DNA of 64,000 bases from Clostridium sp. CAG:452 (lineage in GTDB: Bacteria; Bacillota; Clostridia; TANB77; CAG-508), in contig FR893522.1 in NCBI GenBank assembly GCA_000434035.1, positions 127,348 through 191,347 of the forward strand. The letters run 5' to 3'. Positions within the stretch are counted from its first letter, which is position 1, and every line of letters starts with the position of its first letter. Made by a program: the position numbers and the translations under genes. The notes below the pieces were generated by a model. The model saw nothing but the letters and a program-made list of their open reading frames with translations, did not search any database and had not been told where the DNA came from. Of the stretch, positions 18,003 to 26,544 are shown one piece after another.

Positions 18003-18536
18003 ATGTTATGTCAAAATTGTAACAAAAATGAGGCAACAGTAAAATATACAGAAATAATAAATGGAGAAAAAAGAGAGGTAATGCTATGTGAAGAATGTAG
18101 CAGAGAATTAGGAATAGGTCATATGAATTTTAACATGCCAATAGACTTTTCTAGTTTCTTTGGAGATTTGTTAGAAGGTTATGAAGATAATAGTTTTATG
18201 CCATTATTAACAGCAAACAAACAATTAAAATGTAATAATTGTAATATGTCATTTGATGAATTTATGGAACAAGGAAAGTTTGGCTGTGAAGAATGTTATG
18301 ATGCGTTTTCTCCAAAGATTGATTCTATATTAAAAAGAATCCAAGGAAGCAATAGATATGCAGGAAGAAAATTAGTAGGCAATAAAGAATCAAAAATAAA
18401 ATTTGAAGAAAAACCAGAGAAGAAAGAAACAGAAAAAGAAAAATTACAAAGAGAATTAAAAGAAGCAATAGAAAAGGAGAACTATGAGGAAGCAGCAAAA
18501 ATTAGAGATAAGATAAAAGAATTAAAGGAGGAGTAA
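18003..18536 (+). CDS. mcsA: McsA, activator of protein-arginine kinase
   Basis: 177 residues from ATG 18003 behind AAAGGAGGGATAATT; a longer GTG-started frame would overlap ctsR and is rejected. Zinc-binding CxxC pairs: 'CQNCNKN', 'CEECSREL', 'CNNCNMSFDEF', 'CEECYDAF'. C-terminal UVR motif 'AIEKENYEEAAKIRDKI'. McsA binds and activates McsB and modulates CtsR. Stop is three bases before mcsB. Confidence 0.95.
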   Translation: MLCQNCNKNEATVKYTEIINGEKREVMLCEECSRELGIGHMNFNMPIDFSSFFGDLLEGYEDNSFMPLLTANKQLKCNNCNMSFDEFMEQGKFGCEECYDAFSPKIDSILKRIQGSNRYAGRKLVGNKESKIKFEEKPEKKETEKEKLQRELKEAIEKENYEEAAKIRDKIKELKEE

Positions 18537-18539
18537 AAG

Positions 18540-19559
18540 ATGCTAAATTGGTATTTACAATCAGGTAATGATAGCGATGTAGTATTAAGTACACGAATAA
18601 GAGCAGCAAGAAATATAAAAGGTTTTCCTTTTGTAACCAAATATACAAAAAAAGATGCTCTAAGAATAATAGAAATAGTAGAAGAAGCAGTAAACAGTTT
18701 AGGGTATGGTCTAAAAGTAATAAGATTAAAAGATTTAGATGATATAACTAAATTAAGCTTAGTAGAAAAACATATTATAAGTCCAGAATTTGCATACAAT
18801 AAAAATGAGACAGGTGCTATTGCAATAAATGATGATGAAAATATTTGTATAATGATTAATGAAGAAGACCATATAAGAATCCAAGTATTTTCAGCAGGAC
18901 AAGAATTAAAAAATGCATTAAACCTAGAAATGGAAATTGATGAAAAATTAAGTAAATTAATTCCATATTCTTATTCAGAAAAATATGGATTTTTAACAAG
19001 TTGTCCTACAAATGTAGGAACAGGGTTAAGAGGCTCAGTAATGGTTCATTTACCAGCATTAACAAAAACGGGGAATATTAGAAAAGTACTAGAAGTTGTA
19101 AATGGATTTGATATGAACATAAGAGGATTATATGGAGAAGGAAGCAAAGTTTCTGGTGACATATATCAGATTTCGAACAAGCAAACATTAGGAATTAGTG
19201 AAGAAGAAACAATAAAAAGCTTAAAAATTATTACAGATAAAGTAGTAGAACAAGAAAGACTAGCAAGAAAAATGCTTGGAAAGCAACAAATAGAACTAGA
19301 AGATAAAGTGTATAGAGCATTTGGAGTACTTGCAAATGCTAAGAAAATATCGTCAGAAGAATGTAATAAATTATTATCAGACGTAAAATTAGGAACAGAT
19401 TTGGGGGTAATAAAAGAATTAAATGATTTAAAAATAAGAAAATTAGAAACATATACAAAACCTGCAAATTTACAAAAAATTACTGGACAACCATTAGATG
19501 TATATATGCGCGATGTAAAAAGAGCAGAGATAATAAAACAAATTATAAAAGAAGAATAA
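18540..19559 (+). CDS. mcsB: Protein-arginine kinase McsB
   Basis: 339 residues. A phosphagen-kinase-fold enzyme that phosphorylates arginine residues, marking proteins for ClpC-ClpP. 'VVLSTRIRAARNIKGFPF' is the ATP-binding start; 'INEEDHIRIQVFS', 'LTSCPTNVGTGLRGSVMVHLP' (the catalytic Cys region) and 'RGLYGEGSKVSGDIYQISN' are all intact. Third gene of the CtsR operon; clpC follows after 14 bases. Confidence 0.96.
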   Translation: MLNWYLQSGNDSDVVLSTRIRAARNIKGFPFVTKYTKKDALRIIEIVEEAVNSLGYGLKVIRLKDLDDITKLSLVEKHIISPEFAYNKNETGAIAINDDENICIMINEEDHIRIQVFSAGQELKNALNLEMEIDEKLSKLIPYSYSEKYGFLTSCPTNVGTGLRGSVMVHLPALTKTGNIRKVLEVVNGFDMNIRGLYGEGSKVSGDIYQISNKQTLGISEEETIKSLKIITDKVVEQERLARKMLGKQQIELEDKVYRAFGVLANAKKISSEECNKLLSDVKLGTDLGVIKELNDLKIRKLETYTKPANLQKITGQPLDVYMRDVKRAEIIKQIIKEE

Positions 19560-19573
19560 AAGGAGGGATTTTT

Positions 19574-22036
19574 ATGACATATAAATTTACAAAAAAGGCT
19601 GAACAAGCTTTAGAAATTGCAAATGATATAGCAATGCAATTAGGACATAATTATGTTGGAACAGAACATATATTATATGGCTTAGTAAAAGAAGATAGCG
19701 GAGTTGCAAGCAAAGTATTAGAAAACCAAAATGTAACTCCAGAAGCTGTATTAGAAAAAATAGAAGAATTAATAGGAGTTGGAGAACCAAATGAAAATAG
19801 TGCTATTGGATTTACTCCTAGAACAAAAAGAGTAATAGAAAATGCATTTAGAGAAGCAAGAAGATTGGGGTCAGAATGTATAGGAACAGAACATTTATTA
19901 ATAGGAATTATGAGAGAAGCAGATAGCATAGCAGTAAGAATAATGCTAGATTTAAATGTAAATCCTCAAAAATTATATAATGAAATTGTAAAAGTTATAA
20001 ATGATTATGAAACAGGAGATGAAAATAGTAAACAAAGCTCAAAATCAGGTAGTTTTAATTCAACTCCAACATTAAATCAATTTGGTGTAGACCTAACAAA
20101 ACAAGCATCAGAAGGAAAACTAGATCCTGTAATTGGTAGAAAAAACGAAATTGATAGAATTATACAAATATTATCAAGAAGAACAAAAAACAACCCATGT
20201 TTAATAGGTGAACCAGGTGTTGGTAAAACAGCAGTTGTAGAAGGATTAGCAGAAAAAATAGTAGAAGGTGAAGTTCCAGAGAACTTAAAAGATAAAAGAG
20301 TTGTAACACTAGATATATCTGGAATGGTAGCAGGCGCTAAATATAGAGGTGACTTCGAAGAAAGAATTAAAAAAGCTTTAAAAGAAGTAAAAAAAGCCGG
20401 AGATGTTATATTGTTTATAGATGAAATCCATACAATAGTTGGAGCAGGTGCAGCAGAAGGAGCAATAGATGCAGCCAATATTTTAAAACCACTTTTAGCA
20501 AGGGGTGAAGTTCAAATTATAGGTGCAACTACTTTAAACGAATATAGAAAATATATAGAAAAAGATAGTGCACTAGAAAGAAGATTCCAACCAGTTACTG
20601 TTCAAGAACCAAGTATTGAAGATAGTATAAAAATATTAAAAGGCTTAAGAGATAAATATGAAGCTCATCACAATGTAAAAATAACTGATGAAGCAATAGA
20701 AGCAGCAGTTAAATTATCTAGCAGATATATAAATGATAGATTCTTACCAGACAAAGCAATAGACTTAATTGATGAGGGCGCTTCAAAGGTAAGACTAAAA
20801 GTTCATACAGAACCAGAAAGCTTAAAGAAAATCCAAGATAAAATTGCTGAGTTAGATGAGGAAAAAGAAGAAGCAGTTCAAACACAAAACTTTGAAAAAG
20901 CAGCAGAATTAAGAGATAAAGAACAAAAAGAAAAAGAAAAACTTGAAAAAGAGAAAAAAGCCTGGGAAGATAAAAACAGAAAAGATATAAGAAATATAAC
21001 TGCAGAAGATATTGCAGAAGTAATTGCAAGTAGTACAGGTATTCCAGCACAAAAAATTAGTCAAGATGAAAATGAAAAATTAAGAAACTTAGAGCAAAGC
21101 TTGCATAAAAGAGTAATAGGACAAGATGAAGCAGTAGAAGCTGTTGCAAAAGCAATAAAAAGAGGTAGAGTAGGATTAAAAGATCCTAATAGACCAATAG
21201 GTTCATTCCTATTCTTAGGACCAACTGGTGTTGGTAAAACAGAGCTTGCAAAAGCTATTTCAGAAAACCTATTTGGAGATGAAAACGCAATTATAAGAGT
21301 AGACATGTCAGAATATATGGAAAGTCATTCAACTTCTAAAATGATAGGTTCACCTCCAGGTTATGTAGGATTTGATGATGGCGGTGGTTTAACAGAAAAA
21401 ATAAGAAGAAAACCATATTCTGTAATACTATTTGATGAAATTGAAAAAGCACATCCAGATGTTTTGAATATGCTATTACAAATACTAGATGACGGAAGAC
21501 TTACAGACTCACATGGTAGAACAGTAAACTTTAAGAATTGTGTAATTATAATGACATCAAATATAGGAGCTAGATTAATAACAGATAAGAAAGCATTAGG
21601 ATTTTCTGGTGGAGAAGAAAAAGAACAAGAGCAAGCAGAGAAAAAAGAATACGAAGATATTAAAAAAGAAGTAATAGCAGAAGTTAAAAAGACATTTAGA
21701 CCAGAATTTATAAACCGTGTAGATGAAATTATAGTATTCCATAAACTAACAGAAAAAGAGTTAGTGAAAATAGTTGATATTATGCTAGAAAAAATAAAAG
21801 CAAGATTGCTAGAAAAAGATATAAAAATAGAAGTAGATAAATCAGCAAAAGATTTAGTAATCAAAAAAGGAACAGACACAAACTATGGTGCAAGACCATT
21901 AAGAAGAGCAATACAAACAATAATAGAAGACAAACTAGCAGAAGAAATTCTAGATGGAAACCTAAAAGCAGGAGACACTGCAAAACTAACAGCAAAAGAT
22001 GATACAATCCAAGTAAAAATAAAAATAAAAAAATAA
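19574..22036 (+). CDS. clpC: ATP-dependent Clp protease ATPase subunit ClpC
   Basis: 820 residues. N-domain with two Clp repeats (1-145) binding McsB and arginine-phosphorylated substrates; D1 ATPase with Walker A 'GEPGVGKT' near 213; a middle domain with a UVR motif ('EAVQTQNFEKAAELRDKE', about 420-445); D2 with 'GPTGVGKT' near 549 and 'ILFDEIEKAHPDV'. The LGF-type ClpP-binding loop 'KKALGFSGG' is present near 672. Complete and in frame. Followed by a REP-like hairpin. Confidence 0.97.
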   Translation: MTYKFTKKAEQALEIANDIAMQLGHNYVGTEHILYGLVKEDSGVASKVLENQNVTPEAVLEKIEELIGVGEPNENSAIGFTPRTKRVIENAFREARRLGSECIGTEHLLIGIMREADSIAVRIMLDLNVNPQKLYNEIVKVINDYETGDENSKQSSKSGSFNSTPTLNQFGVDLTKQASEGKLDPVIGRKNEIDRIIQILSRRTKNNPCLIGEPGVGKTAVVEGLAEKIVEGEVPENLKDKRVVTLDISGMVAGAKYRGDFEERIKKALKEVKKAGDVILFIDEIHTIVGAGAAEGAIDAANILKPLLARGEVQIIGATTLNEYRKYIEKDSALERRFQPVTVQEPSIEDSIKILKGLRDKYEAHHNVKITDEAIEAAVKLSSRYINDRFLPDKAIDLIDEGASKVRLKVHTEPESLKKIQDKIAELDEEKEEAVQTQNFEKAAELRDKEQKEKEKLEKEKKAWEDKNRKDIRNITAEDIAEVIASSTGIPAQKISQDENEKLRNLEQSLHKRVIGQDEAVEAVAKAIKRGRVGLKDPNRPIGSFLFLGPTGVGKTELAKAISENLFGDENAIIRVDMSEYMESHSTSKMIGSPPGYVGFDDGGGLTEKIRRKPYSVILFDEIEKAHPDVLNMLLQILDDGRLTDSHGRTVNFKNCVIIMTSNIGARLITDKKALGFSGGEEKEQEQAEKKEYEDIKKEVIAEVKKTFRPEFINRVDEIIVFHKLTEKELVKIVDIMLEKIKARLLEKDIKIEVDKSAKDLVIKKGTDTNYGARPLRRAIQTIIEDKLAEEILDGNLKAGDTAKLTAKDDTIQVKIKIKK

Positions 22037-22052
22037 ATTCAAACCTATTTTT

Positions 22053-22083
22053 GGTGAAAAAGGGGTCAGACCCCTTTTTCACC
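22053..22083. repeat. GGGGTCAGACCCC palindromic repeat, copy 2
   Basis: Arms GGTGAAAAAGGGG / CCCCTTTTTCACC around TCAGA, then a partial second right arm (CCTTTTTCACC). Shares its core with 4415-4447. Located between the convergent clpC and CDF transporter genes, where it can end both transcripts. Confidence 0.75.
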
Positions 22084-22106
22084 CCTTTTTCACCAAAAAA
22101 ATTAAA

Positions 22107-22964
22107 TTACACTGGATTTACATGGATAATGGCATTAGATACATTATCTAATTTTTTTATGTCTTTTTCTAAGCTGTCAGCTAATTTATGACTATCAAAT
22201 GTAGACATATTTCCATCAACACTAATTGTTAATATAATGATATACTTATAACCTGATGGTGTAGAATACAAGCTTTCTACATTTTTAATTTCTTTGTAGT
22301 TACGTACTAAATTTAGAATAGTGTCATGTGTAGTTTCATCTACAGAAATATCCATAAGTACATTGTAACTTTCTATGAATATTTTAATTCCACAATAACA
22401 AATCCATATAGCAATTCCAATACCTACAAGGCTATCAACCCAATAAATTCCTTGAGAAGCAAATAGAATTGAAATTAGAGTAAAAGAAGTAACTATACAA
22501 TCATTAAAATGGTCTTTAGCATTTGCTTTTAAAAGGATATTATTGAATTTCCTAAAAGCTTTATTTGTATAAATATATAAAAAAGCTTTTGTTATAATAG
22601 TTACAATACAAACAATTACTAAATAAATAGAAAAAGTTAATTCGTTTTTGAAAATAAGAGAAGTAATTGAATCTATTAATAGCTTTATTGATACTGCAAT
22701 CATAGAAATACTTATTAATAAAGAAAATATATATTCCGACTTTCCGTGCCCAAAATTGTGGTCACTATCACCAGGTTTACTAGCAATTTTATTTCCGATA
22801 AAAGTCATAAGAGAAGCAAAAATATCGCCAGCACTATTTACACTATCTGCTATCATTGCTTGGCTACCACTAATAAATCCAACAGTAGCTTTAATTACTA
22901 ATAAAAATATATTTCCGAAAATTCCGAAAACACCAGCTTTTTTAGTAGCTGTAAATCTATCCAT
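22107..22964 (-). CDS. Cation diffusion facilitator transporter
   Basis: 285 residues. CDF proteins export Zn, Mn, Fe or Co in exchange for protons. Six transmembrane helices; metal site residues are in 'IADSVNSAGDI' and 'HNFGHGKSE' and in 'NAKDHFNDCIVT' (HxxxD). A cytosolic C-terminal ferredoxin-like domain follows ('NVESLYSTPSGYKYIIILTISVDG' is its first strand set, given here only as 'STPSGYKY' for position). Metal preference cannot be told. Single gene, convergent with clpC. Confidence 0.9.
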   Translation of the reverse strand: MDRFTATKKAGVFGIFGNIFLLVIKATVGFISGSQAMIADSVNSAGDIFASLMTFIGNKIASKPGDSDHNFGHGKSEYIFSLLISISMIAVSIKLLIDSITSLIFKNELTFSIYLVIVCIVTIITKAFLYIYTNKAFRKFNNILLKANAKDHFNDCIVTSFTLISILFASQGIYWVDSLVGIGIAIWICYCGIKIFIESYNVLMDISVDETTHDTILNLVRNYKEIKNVESLYSTPSGYKYIIILTISVDGNMSTFDSHKLADSLEKDIKKLDNVSNAIIHVNPV

Positions 22965-23050
22965 AAAATCACCTAACTATAAGATAAATTGTAATTTATC
23001 TAAAATATTCTTCTAATTATAGCACTATAAAAAAATAAAATCTATAATAT

Positions 23051-23079
23051 TTGCCAAACATCATATGATATGTTATAAT
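23051..23079 (+). promoter_or_regulatory. Promoter of the 110-residue membrane protein gene
   Basis: TTGCCA (23051-23056), 17-base spacer, TATAAT (23074-23079). Confidence 0.6.
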
Positions 23080-23110
23080 AATTTCATACTTATGAAAAGA
23101 GGGTACACAA

Positions 23111-23443
23111 ATGATTCTTATAATAATATTATATGTACTAATAGTTATAATATTTGCATTAGTTTTATTTGCAATAGCACAAATAAAATTAGCAGGGATA
23201 AATGTAAAAGACTTTTGGAGCTTTATAGAAGCAAACCAAATGCTAGATAAATTATATAGATTTGCAAAAAAATATGAAAGATTATCATCACAAGAGCAAT
23301 TAGTATTTCTTGAGGAGGCAGAAAAGGTTTTTGATGCTTTTGGAAAGGTTCCAGATATGCTATGGGAAGATGAATATCAAAAATACATGGATGTTCTAGA
23401 TAAATATAAAGATATAAAAGTTACTAGATGGTCACAAAATTAA
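23111..23443 (+). CDS. Membrane-anchored protein of unknown function
   Basis: 110 residues. One long N-terminal helix ('IILYVLIVIIFALVLFAIAQ') then a soluble, charged, mostly helical part with 'LDKLYRFAKKYERLSSQEQ' and 'DMLWEDEYQKYMDVL'. ATG 23111 follows AAAAGAGGGTACACAA. It has its own promoter and terminator, so it is monocistronic. I do not recognise the family. Confidence 0.65.
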   Translation: MILIIILYVLIVIIFALVLFAIAQIKLAGINVKDFWSFIEANQMLDKLYRFAKKYERLSSQEQLVFLEEAEKVFDAFGKVPDMLWEDEYQKYMDVLDKYKDIKVTRWSQN

Positions 23444-23455
23444 AAAATATACAAT

Positions 23456-23487
23456 AAAAGAGAAATTTTAAGTTTCTCTTTTTTTAT
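23456..23487 (+). terminator. Terminator
   Basis: Arms AAAAGAGAAA / TTTCTCTTTT with further Ts. Confidence 0.8.
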
Positions 23488-23532
23488 TTTGAGCATAATA
23501 TATAAAGAAATAAAAAATAAGGAGAAATTTTT

Positions 23533-24676
23533 ATGCAAAAAATTAGATATTTTGATCATGCAGCAACAACACCTGTAAAAGATGAAGTTTTAAAAGAAAT
23601 GTTACCATACTTTAGTATAGAATTTGGAAATCCGTCTTCTATGTATAGTTATCGGCAGAAGAGCAAAAAAAGCACTAGAAGAAGCTAGAACAAGAGTTGC
23701 AAGAGCCATTGGTTGCAGAAACAAGGAGATATATTTTACAAGTGGGGGAAGTGAAAGCGATAATATTGCAGTAAAAGGAGTGGCATTTGCAAACAGAGAA
23801 AAAGGCAATCATATAATAACAACTAAAATTGAACATCCAGCAATATTAAATACTTGCAGGGCTTTAGAAAGCCAAGGGTTTGATGTAACATATTTGAATG
23901 TAGATAAAGATGGCTTAATTAATTTAAAAGAATTAGAAGAAGCAATTACAAATAAAACAATTTTGATAAGTATAATGTTTGCAAATAATGAAATTGGAAC
24001 AATAGAACCAATAGAACAAATAGGAAGAATTGCAAAAGAACATAATGTTTTATTTCATACAGATAGTGTTCAGGCAATAGGCAATGTAAGAATTGATGTA
24101 AACAAAATGAATATAGATTTGCTTTCCATGTCATCACATAAATTTTATGGACCAAAAGGAGTTGGCGCATTATATATAAGAGAAGGAGTTAAGTGTAATA
24201 AATTACAAGATGGAGGACATCAGGAAAGAGAATTAAGAGCAGGAACAGAAAATGTAGCAGGAATTGTGGGAATGGGCAAAGCAATTGAAATAGCATACAG
24301 AGATTTTGAAGAATATAATAAAAAGTTAGCAAGTTTAAGAAATTATTATATAGCAGAAATACAAAGTAAAATACCTAATGTTAAAATAAATGGTGGAATG
24401 GAACATAGACTTCCAGGAAACGCTAACATATCGTTTAAAGAAGTGGATGGAGAAGGGTTGCTGTTAGGTTTAGACAATGAAGGAATATGCGCATCAAGTG
24501 GATCTGCTTGCTCAACTGGACAGAGTACACCATCACATGTATTACTAGCAATAGGAGTACCAAGTAGCTTGGCATATGGTGCATTACGAGTAACGTTTGG
24601 AGAAGAAAATTCTAAAGAAGATGTAGACTATTTAATAGAAAAATTAGTTAAAACAGTAGAAAAATTAAGAAACTAA
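23533..24676 (+). CDS. Cysteine desulfurase (NifS/IscS class), read through one CGG +1 site
   Basis: 380 residues if C 23653 is skipped. A PLP enzyme that takes sulfur from cysteine for Fe-S clusters and tRNA thiolation. N-terminus 'YFDHAATTPVKDEV' and 'FGNPSSMYSYG' are split from the rest by the CGG; the corrected joint reads 'YSYGRRAKKALEEAR', as in all NifS proteins. Then 'FTSGGSESDNIAVKG', 'HTDSVQAIG', 'MSSHKFYGPKG' (PLP lysine) and 'SSGSACSTGQSTPSHV' (catalytic Cys). Zero frame gives only about 50 residues. ATG 23533 follows AAGGAGAAATTTTT. No iscU or mnmA is adjacent. Confidence 0.9.
23653..23655 (+). other. In-frame CGG +1 frameshift site 6 (cysteine desulfurase)
   Basis: TAT|CGG|C. 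Skipping C 23653 gives Tyr-Gly-Arg-Arg, the conserved joint between the substrate-entry loop and first long helix. Confidence 0.9.
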
Positions 24677-24698
24677 GAGGTTAGACTCTTAGTTTCTT
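24667..24698. terminator. Shared convergent terminator
   Basis: Perfect 13-base arms AAGAAACTAAGAG / CTCTTAGTTTCTT overlap the ends of both convergent genes. Confidence 0.8.
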
Positions 24699-25568
24699 AA
24701 TAATTTTAATTTCATTAAATAATTCATTAATTTTTTCTTTTCGTTTTGCATAGGCTGATTTGTATTCTTCCAAAACGTTTTTATAATTTTCAAATGTTTC
24801 GCCATTTTCAAAAAGATATTTGGCACTTGTACGAATATATTCTTTTTTACTTTCAGACTTTGTTTTCTCTGATTTTGTAATTAATTCATCAATTTTTTCT
24901 AGTCGCTTAATTTGAGAAGATAGATATTTTGTATAATCAAAAATACCACTAATTTCATAATTAGTATCATCTATAATTACTTTAAATAAACAATTTAGAG
25001 CTTTTTTATTAATCTTACCAGCTTGAGCATCTGCAACTAACATTTTTAATGTATCAGAAACTCCAATGTGGCTTTTGTATTGCCTTTTAGAAGCAATTGC
25101 ATCAAATTCATCTGCAACTCTTATTATTTGACCTTCTAGAGGGATGTCTTTTTTAGTTAATCCTCTAGGATATCCAGTTCCATTTAATGCTTCATGATGA
25201 TAGATTGGACCAGCGGCATATGGACGAAGTTTGATGTCATCCATACACATCTGATAGCCAAGAGTAGTATGTTTTTTCATAATTTCAAATTCCTCATCAG
25301 TTAAAGCACTAGTTTTTTGAAGAATGGCTGGAGGAATAAACATTTTGCCAATATCATGTAAATAAGCACAAATAGTACAATATACTGTAAATGCTTTATT
25401 TAATTTCATGTATTCACATAATCTACAAGTTAGATTAGCAACATTTTCAGAATGAACTCTTGTAAAAGCATCTAAGCTATCAAGCATTCCAAGTTGATAT
25501 CTCATACTTTCATTTAAATTATATGATTTTAAACTAGTTTTGCTATAAAAATCTAATTTTTCTTTCAT
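24681..25568 (-). CDS. HD-GYP domain protein
   Basis: 295 residues. HD-GYP proteins hydrolyse cyclic di-GMP. The domain starts near residue 35: 'RVHSENVANL', 'YLHDIGKMFIPPAILQK', 'KKHTTLGYQM', 'YHHEALNGTGYPRGL' (the GYP signature) and 'IRVADEFDAIAS'. No sensor domain precedes it; a coiled, Lys/Glu-rich C-terminus of 100 residues follows. A degenerate GGDEF protein at 37183 is the only other c-di-GMP-type protein in the window. Stop lies five bases beyond the convergent desulfurase stop. Confidence 0.9.
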   Translation of the reverse strand: MKEKLDFYSKTSLKSYNLNESMRYQLGMLDSLDAFTRVHSENVANLTCRLCEYMKLNKAFTVYCTICAYLHDIGKMFIPPAILQKTSALTDEEFEIMKKHTTLGYQMCMDDIKLRPYAAGPIYHHEALNGTGYPRGLTKKDIPLEGQIIRVADEFDAIASKRQYKSHIGVSDTLKMLVADAQAGKINKKALNCLFKVIIDDTNYEISGIFDYTKYLSSQIKRLEKIDELITKSEKTKSESKKEYIRTSAKYLFENGETFENYKNVLEEYKSAYAKRKEKINELFNEIKIIKKLRV

Positions 25569-25645
25569 TAGTATCTCCTAAAATTAAATACATTTTGTAA
25601 TTTAATTTTATATTAATAAAAAGAAGAGGTCAATAGAAATAAAAT

Positions 25646-25696
25646 AAAATTCTTGATTTGAAATTGAAAAGAATCATCTTCCAAATCAAGAATTTT
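25646..25696 (-). terminator. spoVT terminator
   Basis: Fifteen-base arms AAAATTCTTGATTTG / CAAATCAAGAATTTT; on the minus strand it starts just after the spoVT stop and is followed by T-rich sequence. Confidence 0.8.
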
Positions 25697-25697
25697 A

Positions 25698-26253
25698 TTA
25701 GATATCCATTTGACTGCTTAAAAAACCAGCAGCAGATTGAACTACTTTAAGTTCAATATCTCCCATTTTAGTATTTTGCTCCTTGGCAAGTAGAATTACG
25801 CTACCGTATCACATCTCCGTCAGATATTATTGGATAAATAACTTGTGAATTAAATCTTCGATCTTTATTGCCATTTTGCGTTATAGGCAAAGCTATTTCA
25901 TTGTTTTCTTTACTTGTATATATTTGTTTATTTTCCATTACTTTTTCTAATTCGGGACTCAAAGACTGTTCTAGAAATTCCTTTTTAGATCCACCAGATA
26001 CTGCAATTACAGAATCTTTATCTGTAATACATGCAATATGGCCAGTAGTTTTAGAAAGTGTTTCTGCATAACCTGTTGCAAATTCAGAAAGTTCTCCTAT
26101 TGGTGAATATTTTTTTAATATTACTTCACCTTCTTTGTCTGTAAAAATTTCTAAGGGGTCACCTTCTTTTATACGCAAAGTTCTTCTTATTTCTTTAGGA
26201 ATAACAATTCTTCCCAAATCGTCTATTCTTCTAACTACACCTGTTGCTTTCAA
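25698..26253 (-). CDS. spoVT: Stage V sporulation regulator SpoVT, read through one CGG +1 site
   Basis: 184 residues if the C of the CGG at 25804-25806 is skipped; B. subtilis SpoVT is 178. A forespore transcription factor that tunes sigma-G genes. AbrB-type swapped-hairpin domain at the N-terminus ('MKATGVVRRIDDLGRIVIP', 'RRTLRIKEGDPLEIF'), then a GAF-like domain ('HIACITDKDSVIAVSGG', 'QVIYPIISDGDVI'). The joint yields 'DVIGSVILLAKEQN' and a normal GAF ending; in zero frame CGG is followed at once by TAG, losing the last strands and helix. ATG behind AAAAGGAGGGAGAATTTTG. Confidence 0.91.
25804..25806 (-). other. In-frame CGG +1 frameshift site 7 (spoVT)
   Basis: Coding strand ATA|CGG|T, followed by TAG in zero frame. 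Skipping the C gives Ile-Gly-Ser-Val-Ile-Leu, the conserved GAF strand. Confidence 0.9.
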
Positions 26254-26360
26254 AATTCTCCCTCCTTTTATAACAATTTGAATTAAGCTTATTATTTGTT
26301 AAATTGTTAAAAATATGCATAAAATTGACAAAATATAAAAAAATTAAAAATTAGTTAGAA

Positions 26361-26471
26361 AAATTGGAATTTGTGTGAGGGGAAATTCTAGGGACTGTCC
26401 CTTAAAATCACCAAACCTGGGGATTTTGGCGACTGTCCTGAATTCATCCGGAACTAAACAAATTCCAATTT
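26361..26471. repeat. MITE-like 110-bp element, copy 1
   Basis: Terminal inverted repeats AAATTGGAATTTGT / ACAAATTCCAATTT enclose a non-coding core with GGGACTGTCCC and GGATGAATTCAGGACAGTC-type palindromic blocks. A near-identical copy is at 53539-53648. No ORF. It lies between spoVT and alaS. Confidence 0.85.
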
Positions 26472-26544
26472 GTTTACGAAATCCCTTGTAAATGTTAAAA
26501 AAACTTTATATAATAATAAACAGACATATAATAGGGGGAATTCG

